From Thermoanaerobaculales bacterium (GTDB taxonomy: Bacteria > Acidobacteriota > Thermoanaerobaculia > Thermoanaerobaculales > Sulfomarinibacteraceae): 33,663 nucleotides of DNA. The DNA is taken from contig JALOLD010000035.1 of assembly GCA_025456145.1 (NCBI GenBank), forward strand, positions 1-33,663. The letters run 5' to 3'. Positions 19,431 to 27,998 of the stretch are shown here, piece after piece (within the stretch, counting starts at the first letter, position 1; each line of letters opens with the position of its first letter). The position numbers were made by a program, and so were the translations under genes. The notes beneath the pieces are model-generated. The model saw only the letters and a program-made list of their open reading frames with translations. It was not told the origin of the DNA and made no database searches.

Positions 19431-20066
19431 TTACTCGGGCGGCCGGTAGAGCCCGGCCTCGTCGACCCCGAGCAGCCCGGCGTCGAGGCTCCGTCGGTCG
19501 ACCGGGCTCAGGGTGCGTTCCATCTCGGCGCTCAGCAGCTCGATGTGGTGGGCGCGATCGAGGCGCTCGGCGATGACCTCCATCGCGCGGTCGTCGGTCT
19601 CCCAGCCCTGGCGGTCGAACCGCTCGAGCCGCAGCGGCAGCGAGTAGGCGCGCAGCGTCTTCTCGCCGTCGATGTTGAAGTACGCCTCGAAGTAGGACAT
19701 CACGAGCTCGCGCAGGCTCCGGTAGACGGGCTCGCGGAAGCGCAGACCGGAGAAGTTCGACTTGGCGATCGCGCCCCAGCGGCCGTTCTGCCGGAACAGG
19801 GCGAGCACGTGGTCGTCGTCGCGGACCGCGCGCTGGTCGAGGAGCAGCGGCGGAAAGCCGAGGCGGCGTAGGGCGGCCGCCGCGAAGACGGCGCCGTCGA
19901 AGCAGTGCGCCTTCCGGTCCTCGAGGACCCGCCGCGGGCAGCGGTAGATCGGGTCGCCGCTGTACGGCACCGAGTCGAGAAACCGTTGCACCTCGAACGG
20001 GCTGGCGAGGGTCGCGAGCAGCGCCTCGTGCTCGGCCGAAAGGCTCGGATGTCCGGTTCCCGCCAC
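19431..20066 (-). CDS. Transglutaminase-like (cysteine protease fold) protein
   Basis: A 211-residue protein, probably cytoplasmic since no signal peptide or membrane segment is seen. The core shows a KAHCFDGAVFAAAALRRLG helix with a candidate nucleophilic Cys, followed by LLLDQRAV and DDDHVLALFRQNGRWGAIAKSN with a candidate catalytic His. This Cys...His order and the 'H.lal....g.wg.id' pattern fit the transglutaminase-like superfamily; the third catalytic residue is not certain. The GTG at 20066 is chosen because GGGAGG lies eight bases upstream; the longer frame adds an Arg-rich stretch with no ribosome site. It is divergent from the histidine kinase gene across 133 bases. A TACAAT -10 element precedes it. 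Confidence 0.6.
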   Translation of the reverse strand: MAGTGHPSLSAEHEALLATLASPFEVQRFLDSVPYSGDPIYRCPRRVLEDRKAHCFDGAVFAAAALRRLGFPPLLLDQRAVRDDDHVLALFRQNGRWGAIAKSNFSGLRFREPVYRSLRELVMSYFEAYFNIDGEKTLRAYSLPLRLERFDRQGWETDDRAMEVIAERLDRAHHIELLSAEMERTLSPVDRRSLDAGLLGVDEAGLYRPPE

Positions 20067-20107
20067 GGTCACGACCTCCCTGCCGCCCACCGGCTCGTCC
20101 GGCGCCC

Positions 20108-20113
20108 ATTGTA
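20108..20113 (-). promoter_or_regulatory. Candidate -10 element of the transglutaminase-like gene
   Basis: On the - strand the hexamer is TACAAT, five of six to consensus, inside the divergent intergenic region. The predicted start is about 35 bases before the chosen GTG. No good -35 was found at the expected distance. Confidence 0.4.
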
Positions 20114-20184
20114 TTCGCCTTCGACTCCGCCGACCCGGGACCGCCGCGCGCGGTCGGCGGCAGGCCGCTGGCAAGGGCCCCGAG

Positions 20185-20193
20185 TGGTATTCT
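20185..20193 (+). promoter_or_regulatory. Possible extended -10 element of the histidine kinase gene
   Basis: TGGTATTCT fits an extended -10 (TGn + TATTCT). Transcription would begin at about 20200, the GTG start codon itself, giving a leaderless mRNA. No Shine-Dalgarno sequence is visible before that GTG, which agrees with this reading. Confidence 0.35.
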
Positions 20194-20199
20194 CCGGCG

Positions 20200-22010
20200 G
20201 TGGCGACGACACCGGCGACTCGGGTCCGACCTCCCGCGCTGACGGCTGGTCACGGGGCCCAGCCGATCCGACGACGACCGCTGCTCGCCGTGCTCGCCGC
20301 ATCCATCCTGCTCGTCGCGGTGGTCCCGTTTCTCCCGCTGACCCTGCTGACCTGGCGCGGCTATGGCCGCGATGTGGCCCTCGTCGAGGCCGAGATCCGC
20401 GCCTCGAACCGGCACATCGCGATGCTCGCGGGGGCCTACCTCGACACCCTGATCCGGCAGGTCCGCGACGAGATACGGGTCGCCGCCGCTCTCGCGCCGG
20501 ACGAGCTCCCGCCCCGGTTGACCGGCGTCGACTGGGAGCTGGTCTCGGCCGACGGCGTGGTCCGGGAGAGCCAGCTCGATCCCGCGCGGGTCGGCGGGCC
20601 CAGCGGGTACCTGCCCATGGCGAGGGAGGACGCCGGCCCGACCCCGGTCGGACCGTGGATCGCGGGCTCGCCTCCGACGGTGCTCTTCCTCGGTCCTCGC
20701 GGCGAGACCGGCCGCGCGGTCGCCGTGCTCGACCCCGAGGTCCTCCACGACCAGCTCCAGGCGTGGACGAGGGAGGGCATCGACCGGCACCTCTACGTGA
20801 TCGAGCGCAGCGGGAGCCTGCTCTTTTACTCCGACCTCGCCCTGTCCGGCCGGGGCGCCGATCTCCGCCGCAACCCTCCGATCGAGAGCTTCACCGGGGG
20901 ATCGGCCGGCGACCTGCGATATGTCAGCATCGTCTCGGGCAAGGAGCGCCTCGGCTTCGTCCAACAGCTCGACGAGGCCGACTGGGGGGTGGTGGTGAGC
21001 GCCGACGTCGGGGGCCGGCTGGTCGGCCTGCGCGGCCGGTATCGGACCCTCGGCTGGTCGATCGCCTTCGCCCTCGCCGCCGCGGTCGCGATTCTCCTGC
21101 TCAGCTCGCGGTGGCTGGCGAGGCCCCTCATCGACATCCGCCGCGCCCTGCGCGATCCCGAGCGGCGGCCCCACGAACCGCTCGAGGTCGCGCCCGAGAC
21201 CCGGAGGATCACCGAGTACGAGGATCTGGTGGAGGTCATCGACGAGCTCGGCGCCGACATCTCCGCCGTCGAGCGGGAGCTGGTCCAGGCCGAGAAGGCC
21301 TCGCTGCTCGGCCAGCTCGCCTCGGGGCTGGCCCACGAGATGGGGACGCCGCTCAATGTCATCACCGGCAACGCCCAGTACCTGCTCCGCAAGACGCCGA
21401 GGGACCCGGTCGCCGCCCAGATGCTCGAGCAGATCGTCAGCCAGGCGACGCGGATCGCGGACATGATCCGGCGGCTGCTCGACGTCTCGCGCCCCGCCGA
21501 GGCCCGTCTGACGCCGGTCGACCTGCCGGCCGTGGTGCGCCAGACCCTGGACATCATTCCCCGGATCAGCCGGGGGGTCGAGGTGCGGTGCGATCTCGAC
21601 GACGTCGGGGTGAGGGCCCTCGCCGACCCCAAGCTGCTCGAGCACGCGCTGATGAACCTGGTTCTCAACGCCTGCCAGGCGATGCCGGAGGGCGGCCGGC
21701 TGTCGCTGGTCGCCGGCGTCGAGTCGGCCGGCGCCACGCTGTCCGGCCCGTCCGTCGTGCTGATGGTGGCCGACACCGGCTGCGGCATCCCGCCCGAGAA
21801 CCTGCCCCGGCTGTTCGAGCCGTTCTTCTCCACCAAGCCGCACCCCGAGGGCACCGGGCTCGGCCTCGCCATCGTCGACCGGATCGTCCGCCAGCACGGC
21901 GGCCGGGTCGAGATCGACAGCACCCCGGGTCGCGGTACCGTGGTGGTGCTCAGGCTGAGACCGGCCCCGCACGCCTTCGAGGGGTCGGGGAGGCCTCCGA
22001 GGAGGGTCCG

Positions 22011-22014
<4 letters not shown>
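20200..22014 (+). CDS. Membrane sensor histidine kinase (NtrB-like partner of a sigma54 activator)
   Basis: Senses a signal outside the membrane and phosphorylates the overlapping NtrC-type regulator. The 604-residue protein has a basic N-terminus, a first membrane segment (about 27-50), an extracytoplasmic sensor of about 230 residues (Cache-like by layout, not confirmed), a second membrane segment (about 284-306), a HAMP-like linker, and the kinase core. The H-box is GLAHEMGTPLNVITGN with the phospho-acceptor at His379. The HATPase domain shows an N-box (NLVLNACQAM), G1 (DTGCGIP), an F-box (FEPFFSTK) and G2 (GTGLGLAI). The GTG start has no ribosome site and lies seven bases after a possible extended -10. 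The stop overlaps the regulator's ATG (ATGA). Confidence 0.9.
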
Positions 22015-23363
<1,349 letters not shown>

Positions 23364-23376
23364 GCGGGGCCCGCCT

Positions 23377-23389
23377 GGACATTCTGTCC
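23377..23389. promoter_or_regulatory. Candidate enhancer (activator-binding) site, perfect inverted repeat
   Basis: GGACA-TTC-TGTCC is a perfect 5-base inverted repeat with a three-base spacer, about 210 bases upstream of the predicted sigma54 start. NtrC-type activators bind such short palindromes at 80-200 or so bases upstream. I found no clear second copy in the gap, so the assignment is an inference from position and symmetry. Confidence 0.4.
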
Positions 23390-23572
23390 CACTCGATCCG
23401 AACACCAACAAGTCCATTGTTCAGAGCAGCTTGAGAGCACGGGCCCGACCCGGGAACCGACCCGCGGGACAAACCGACCCACCCGGGGCCACCCCGCACC
23501 GCGTCACGCCTGCCAGGTGTAACCGTCGTTCCGACAGATACTTCTGATCGATCGCTCGGATCGCGGCGGAGC

Positions 23573-23588
23573 TGGCACGGGGCTTGCC
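23573..23588 (+). promoter_or_regulatory. Sigma54 (RpoN) -24/-12 promoter
   Basis: TGGCACG-GGGC-TTGCC matches the -24/-12 consensus (TGGCACG-N4-TTGCW) at every conserved position except the final W. The invariant GG (23574-23575) and GC (23586-23587) have the required spacing. The predicted start is about 23599, three bases before the ATG of the next gene, so its transcript would be nearly leaderless. The upstream gene encodes a sigma54 activator. The 238-base gap (23364-23601) otherwise shows one inverted repeat and no gene. Confidence 0.85.
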
Positions 23589-23601
23589 CTCGGCCCCGGT
23601 G

Positions 23602-24096
23602 ATGACCGGGGACCCACGCGCTGCCGAGCCGCCGATCGACGTCGCGGTCGCCACCCGCGATCTCGTCTACCTCGAGAGCCTGACGACCTCGCTGGCACGC
23701 TATGGCATCTCCGTTCGATCGCTCGCGCCGGGGGGCGAGGCCGCCACCGAGACGCTGGAGGACCTCGAGGTCTTGGTGCTCGACACCGAGAGCCTGGCGC
23801 CCTCCGACCTCGAGTGGGTCGAGGCGGTGCACCGCGCCCGGCCGCTGGTGGAGGTCCTGGCGATCGCCGGCGAGCCGTCGGTCGCGGAGGCGGTGCGGGC
23901 GCTGCGAGCGGGGGTCTTCACCGTGCTCCAGCACCCGGTCGCGGACGCCCTCCTCGCCGAGGCGCTGCGCGCCGCGGGCCGCCGCCACCGCCACGCGAAG
24001 GCCCGGCTCGACGCGCTCAACGGCGCGAGCCACGGCCTCGGCGCCGCTCCGGGGCAGCCTCTCGGCCACTCCCCACGAAGGAGGAGATCATCGTGA
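23602..24096 (+). CDS. Degenerate receiver-domain (pseudo-receiver) protein
   Basis: A 164-residue cytoplasmic protein, first gene of the sigma54 operon. The strand/helix pattern and spacing follow a response-regulator receiver: DVAVATRDLVYLESLTTSL, then VLVLDTES with a possible phospho-acceptor D61, then VEVLAIAGEPSVAEAVRALRAGVFTVLQHP. However, the N-terminal acidic pair is replaced by VATRD and the conserved Lys before Pro (usually TKP) is QHP, so normal phosphorylation is doubtful. A basic Arg/His-rich tail follows; there is no DNA-binding domain. No ribosome site precedes the ATG, in keeping with a start at about 23599. The TGA overlaps the porin GTG. It may be a protein-interaction module for one of the two kinases; this is a guess. 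Confidence 0.65.
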   Translation: MTGDPRAAEPPIDVAVATRDLVYLESLTTSLARYGISVRSLAPGGEAATETLEDLEVLVLDTESLAPSDLEWVEAVHRARPLVEVLAIAGEPSVAEAVRALRAGVFTVLQHPVADALLAEALRAAGRRHRHAKARLDALNGASHGLGAAPGQPLGHSPRRRRSS

Positions 24097-25592
24097 GAGC
24101 CATAGAACGGCGGTCCATGTCGGGTCTGTTGACGGTCGTGCTGGTCCTGGCGTCGTTCGGCGCGCTTACCGCCCGGGCCGAGGAGCCGGCGGCCGCGGAG
24201 AGCCCCGACCGCCTCCAGGGCACCTACAAGAACGGCTTCACCTTCGAGACCCAGGACGGCAAGGACTCGCTGCGAATCGCCGCGAGCTTCCACCTCGACC
24301 TGCGGGCCTTCGGCGGCGAGTCGCTGGCGCCGGACTCGATCGACATCCGTCGCGCCCGGATCGACCTGCGCGGCCGGTTGAGGGGCTGGATGGCCTATCG
24401 GATCCAGGCGTCCTTCGAGAACGAGCCCTACATCCGAAACGCCTGGGTCGACCTCGGCTTCACCGACGCCGCCCACCTCACCGTCGGCCAGATGAAGGTC
24501 CCGTTCTCGACCTCCTGGATGTCCTACGACAACCAGGTGAACTTCGTCGAACGGGCGACCGACGCGCCGGTCTACCCGTTCTTCGACCGGGGGGTGATGC
24601 TCTGGGGCGCCGTCGCCGACCGACGGCTCACCTACCAGCTCGGCGCCTACACCGGGGCCGGCATCGACATCGACGCGCCCCGCGGCGACGTCGACGACCA
24701 CAAGGACATCGCCCTCCGGCTCTTCGGTCAGCCGTTCCGGAGCTCGACGGCGCCGGCCCTGAAGGATCTCTACCTCGTGCTCGAGGGAACCTACGGCCCG
24801 CAATCGGTGGCGACCCGGCGCTTCGAGTCGGGGGGTCTCACCGGCGCCGACTTCGCGTCGCGGCTGTGGCGGTGGCGGCTCGAGCAGGTCATCGGGACCG
24901 ACGGGCGGAGCTCCGACATCGTGACGTCCGAGATCGAGTCCCGGGAACGCTGGGGCGGCGAGGCGCACTGGCTGCTCGGCTCGTTTACCGCGAGCCTCGA
25001 GGTGCTCGAGCTGAGCTATGACGGGGTGTCGATCTACCACGACTACCTCCAGGGCTCGAACCGGCTGCTCCGCGAGCCGGTCCTGAGCCGCGACGGCAGC
25101 GTGCTGTCGAGCTCGTTGTGGGTGAGCTGGTTCGTCACCGGCGAGCGCAAGAGCGTCGATGCCTTCGGCTGGCGGCAGCCCGACCCCGACCGGCCGTTCA
25201 GCCCTCGCTCGGGCGGCAGCGGTGCCTGGGAGCTGCTGGCGAGGATCTCCAACACCCGCACCGACCGCCAGCTCTTCGACTCGGTGGTGGTCGACGGCTT
25301 CACCGCCGCCGAGCTCGGGGGTGCGGCGGTGCCGGTCGGCGAGGGCGAGTCGGTGCGCGCCTCGGTCCACGACGGCGCCGCCGACGTCTGGGAGGCGACC
25401 ATCGGCGTCAACTGGACCGCGAACCCCCACCTCAGGGTCCAGCTCAACCTGATGCGGCTGTGGGTCCCCGACCCGGCGAACGACGGCGGGATCCTCTCGG
25501 CGGCCAACACTCAGCTGGCGGACCCGGAGCTTCGAAACCGCAAGGTCGACGAGGTGCTGAGCGCCGCGTTGCGGCTGATCTTCAGGTTCTGA
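24093..25592 (+). CDS. OprP/OprO-type (phosphate-selective) outer-membrane porin
   Basis: A probable trimeric outer-membrane channel for anions. The 499-residue precursor has a signal peptide (hydrophobic core LLTVVLVLASFGALTARA, cleavage near AEEP). The mature part starts with a short helix/turn region and then amphipathic strands. The segment IDIRRARIDLRGRLRGWMAYRIQASF, followed by IRNAWVDLGFTDAAHLTVGQMKVPFS, is the hallmark of the phosphate-selective porin O/P family. It ends in the outer-membrane sorting pattern LRLIFRF. The GTG start is preceded by GAAGGAGG. Family members pass phosphate, pyrophosphate or other anions, so the substrate is not fixed. The kinase gene begins 2 bases after the stop. 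Confidence 0.85.
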   Translation: MRAIERRSMSGLLTVVLVLASFGALTARAEEPAAAESPDRLQGTYKNGFTFETQDGKDSLRIAASFHLDLRAFGGESLAPDSIDIRRARIDLRGRLRGWMAYRIQASFENEPYIRNAWVDLGFTDAAHLTVGQMKVPFSTSWMSYDNQVNFVERATDAPVYPFFDRGVMLWGAVADRRLTYQLGAYTGAGIDIDAPRGDVDDHKDIALRLFGQPFRSSTAPALKDLYLVLEGTYGPQSVATRRFESGGLTGADFASRLWRWRLEQVIGTDGRSSDIVTSEIESRERWGGEAHWLLGSFTASLEVLELSYDGVSIYHDYLQGSNRLLREPVLSRDGSVLSSSLWVSWFVTGERKSVDAFGWRQPDPDRPFSPRSGGSGAWELLARISNTRTDRQLFDSVVVDGFTAAELGGAAVPVGEGESVRASVHDGAADVWEATIGVNWTANPHLRVQLNLMRLWVPDPANDGGILSAANTQLADPELRNRKVDEVLSAALRLIFRF

Positions 25593-25594
25593 CC

Positions 25595-27334
25595 ATGATC
25601 GACCACGAGCCGCAACCGCAGCCGACCAGCGGGGCCTACGAGTCGCTCCGGCGGAGGATCCTCGCCAGCATGATCCTCGCGCCGGCGCTGCCCTTCGCCG
25701 TCGTGCTCCTCGTCGGCACGGTCAACTTCAACCTCGCCATCCGCGAGGCCACGGTGTCGCGGATGGTCCGGATCGCCGAGGACCACCGCAACGCCGTCCA
25801 GGCGTTTCTCGACGAGCGCCACGCCGATCTCGAGTTCGTCGCCCACCTCTGGACCTTCGAGGGTCTGCGGCGCGAGCGGACCCTCGCCGACGTGCTCGCC
25901 GACCTGCGCCGTCAGGCCCCGGCCTTCGTCGACCTCGGCGTGTTCGACGCCGACGGCGTGCTCGTCGCCTATGAGGGCCCCTACGACCTGACCGGCAAGG
26001 TCTACAGCGACGCCGAGTGGTTCCGCCGCGTCGTCGAGCGCGGGACCTTTGTCAGCGACGTCTTCCTCGGCTACCGTAACTCGCCGCACTTCGTCATCGC
26101 GATCGCCCGTGGCGAGGGCGCCGGCCGCTGGGTGCTCCGGGCGACGATCGACCCGCAGCTCTTCACCCAGATGGTGGAGAGCGTCCACACCGGGCGAACC
26201 GGCGAGGCCTACGTTCTCAACCGGGAGGGGGTGTTCCAGACCGCGCGGAGGTCGGGCGGGACCCTGCTCGAGGTCGCGCCCGAGAGGGTCGGTCTCGACC
26301 AGGCGTCGCGCGCCGTGGCGACCACGGTGGCCCGCGACGCGGGCGGCGAGCGCTTCGTCTGGGCGACCGCCTGGCTCAACGACGACCAGTGGTTGCTGGT
26401 GGTCCGCCAGGAGGTCGGCGACGCCTTCTGGCCGGTGCGGCGGGCGACCTACCTGGGAATCGTGATCCTGGTGATCGGGGGCTCGGCGATCGTCCTGCTC
26501 GCGGTGTCGATGACCGACGGGCTGATCCGCCGGCTGCAGCGGCTCGACGAGGAGAAACGGCGTCTCAACCAGCAGCTCATCGTCGCCGGCCGGCTCGCCG
26601 AGATCGGCGAGATGTCGGCCGGCTTCGCCCACGAGATCAACAACCCGCTCCAGATCATCCGGTCGGAGCACGCGCTGATCGCCGCCATCCTCGACGACCT
26701 GTTCGCGCGGGGCGACCTGACGCGATCGGACGACACCGCCGAGCTCCTCGACTCGGTCCGCCAGATCAGGACCCAGGTCGACCGGTGCGCCGCGGTGACC
26801 CAGGGGATCCTCAAGTTCGCCCGGCAGACCGAGCCGACGCCGCGCGAGCTGGCGTTGAGCGAGTTCATCCCCGAGGTCGCCGCGATGGTCGCCAGCAAGG
26901 CGGCGGTGAGCGGCATCGCCCTCGACATCGCGGCGCCGGCCGACCTGCCACCGGTGGTCGCCGATCGCGCCCAGCTCCAGCAGGTCGTGCTCAACCTCGT
27001 CAACAACGCCTTCGACGCGGTCGAGCAGCGCCACGGGACGGTGGGCGGCAGGGTGGGGATCACCGCGGTAAAGAACGGCGACCGGATCGAGATCGCGGTT
27101 CAGGACAACGGCACCGGGATCTCGGCCAACGACCTCGAGAAGGTCTTCACCCCGTTTTTCAGCACCAAGCCGGTCGGCAAGGGCACCGGGCTGGGGCTGT
27201 CGATCTGCTTCGGCATCGTCGACTCCATGGGGGGATCGATCCGGGTGGCCAGCGAGGAGCGGGTCGGGACGACGTTCACGGTCAGCCTGCCGGCGGCCGT
27301 GTCGCAGGAGGACGAACGGAGGAAAACACCATGA
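25595..27334 (+). CDS. Membrane sensor histidine kinase with dCache-like periplasmic domain
   Basis: The second kinase of the region, inside the transport operon. The 579-residue protein has a first membrane segment (about 23-48), a periplasmic domain of about 235 residues with the double-Cache pattern ([23 protein letters not shown], then WFRRVVERG, then [13 protein letters not shown]), a second membrane segment (about 287-310), a short coiled coil, and the kinase core. The H-box is [18 protein letters not shown] with His346. The HATPase domain has [24 protein letters not shown] and GTGLGLSI. dCache kinases usually sense small ligands such as organic acids or amino acids. The stop overlaps the ATG of the next response regulator. 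It is similar in design to DctB-type sensors. Confidence 0.9.
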   Translation: MIDHEPQPQPTSGAYESLRRRILASMILAPALPFAVVLLVGTVNFNLAIREATVSRMVRIAEDHRNAVQAFLDERHADLEFVAHLWTFEGLRRERTLADVLADLRRQAPAFVDLGVFDADGVLVAYEGPYDLTGKVYSDAEWFRRVVERGTFVSDVFLGYRNSPHFVIAIARGEGAGRWVLRATIDPQLFTQMVESVHTGRTGEAYVLNREGVFQTARRSGGTLLEVAPERVGLDQASRAVATTVARDAGGERFVWATAWLNDDQWLLVVRQEVGDAFWPVRRATYLGIVILVIGGSAIVLLAVSMTDGLIRRLQRLDEEKRRLNQQLIVAGRLAEIGEMSAGFAHEINNPLQIIRSEHALIAAILDDLFARGDLTRSDDTAELLDSVRQIRTQVDRCAAVTQGILKFARQTEPTPRELALSEFIPEVAAMVASKAAVSGIALDIAAPADLPPVVADRAQLQQVVLNLVNNAFDAVEQRHGTVGGRVGITAVKNGDRIEIAVQDNGTGISANDLEKVFTPFFSTKPVGKGTGLGLSICFGIVDSMGGSIRVASEERVGTTFTVSLPAAVSQEDERRKTP

Positions 27335-27795
27335 GCACCCTCAACCTGATGCTGGTGGATGACGAGGAGCGGTTTCTGTCGACCACCGCCAAGCTGCTGC
27401 AGCGCAAGGGTCACCAGGTGACCACCGCGACGAGCGGGCAGGAGGCGCTGGAGAAGCTCGCGACGCAGGACGTCGAGGTGGTCATCCTCGACGTCAAGAT
27501 GCCGGGGATGGACGGTCTCACGGTGCTCCACGAGATCCGGGTCCGCTTCCCCCTGATCGGCGTCATCATGCTGACCGGTCACGGCACGATCGAGTCGGCG
27601 GTCCAGGGGATGAAGTCGGGCGCCTTCGACTTCATCACCAAGCCGTGCGACATCGACGAGCTGCTCGCCAAGGCCGAGGAGGCCGCCTCTCGCCGCCGCG
27701 ATCTCGAGGACCGGATCCGCAAGGCGAGGCTGATGACGGCGATCCGCTCGCCCCGCGAGCTGGTCCGCGAGGCCGACGGCAAGGAGAGGAAGTGA
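27331..27795 (+). CDS. Single-domain response regulator (CheY-like) with C-terminal helix
   Basis: A 154-residue protein consisting of a receiver domain with all key residues: D10/D11 pocket, phospho-acceptor D54 ([13 protein letters not shown]), Thr in MLTGHG, and Lys in FITKPCDID. It has no output domain, only a charged helix of about 35 residues ([14 protein letters not shown]) and a basic tail. It overlaps the kinase by 4 bases, so it is its likely partner. The sequence around D54 and the KPCDID segment is nearly identical to the receiver of the REC-CBS protein further down, so the two probably arose by duplication. GGAGG precedes the ATG. Confidence 0.9.
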   Translation: MSTLNLMLVDDEERFLSTTAKLLQRKGHQVTTATSGQEALEKLATQDVEVVILDVKMPGMDGLTVLHEIRVRFPLIGVIMLTGHGTIESAVQGMKSGAFDFITKPCDIDELLAKAEEAASRRRDLEDRIRKARLMTAIRSPRELVREADGKERK

Positions 27796-27956
27796 TGGAC
27801 CCGGAACGCCCAGTCGGCGACCCGCCGGCGGCCGGGTCGGCAGCGACGGCCCCGCGTCGCGGAGTGACCGTGGTCTCCCCCGAGGCGGAGCGGCGGATCT
27901 ACTTCCTGGCGACGCTCGCGCTCGCCGCCTGGTACCTGCTCGACCTCGTCGTGTAA
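27795..27956 (+). CDS. Small single-span membrane protein
   Basis: A 53-residue protein of unknown function. The first ~30 residues are Pro/Ala/Arg-rich and soluble; after a VVSPEAERRIYF stretch comes one C-terminal hydrophobic span (LATLALAAWYLLDLVV) that ends the protein. The ATG overlaps the regulator's stop (TGATG), with AAGGAGAGG just upstream. Its position directly before a transporter gene suggests a small accessory subunit of that transporter; the sequence does not prove this. No similarity to a named family is recognised. Confidence 0.6.
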   Translation: MDPERPVGDPPAAGSAATAPRRGVTVVSPEAERRIYFLATLALAAWYLLDLVV

Positions 27957-27998
27957 TCGGGGTTGCCCGCGCCCCCCGTGAAGATGGAGAGGATGTCC

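Noticed and set aside
20168..20183. Possible sigma54 promoter before the first kinase (TGGCAAGGGCCCC)
   Set aside because: The GG of the -24 box is present but no GC appears at the required -12 spacing.
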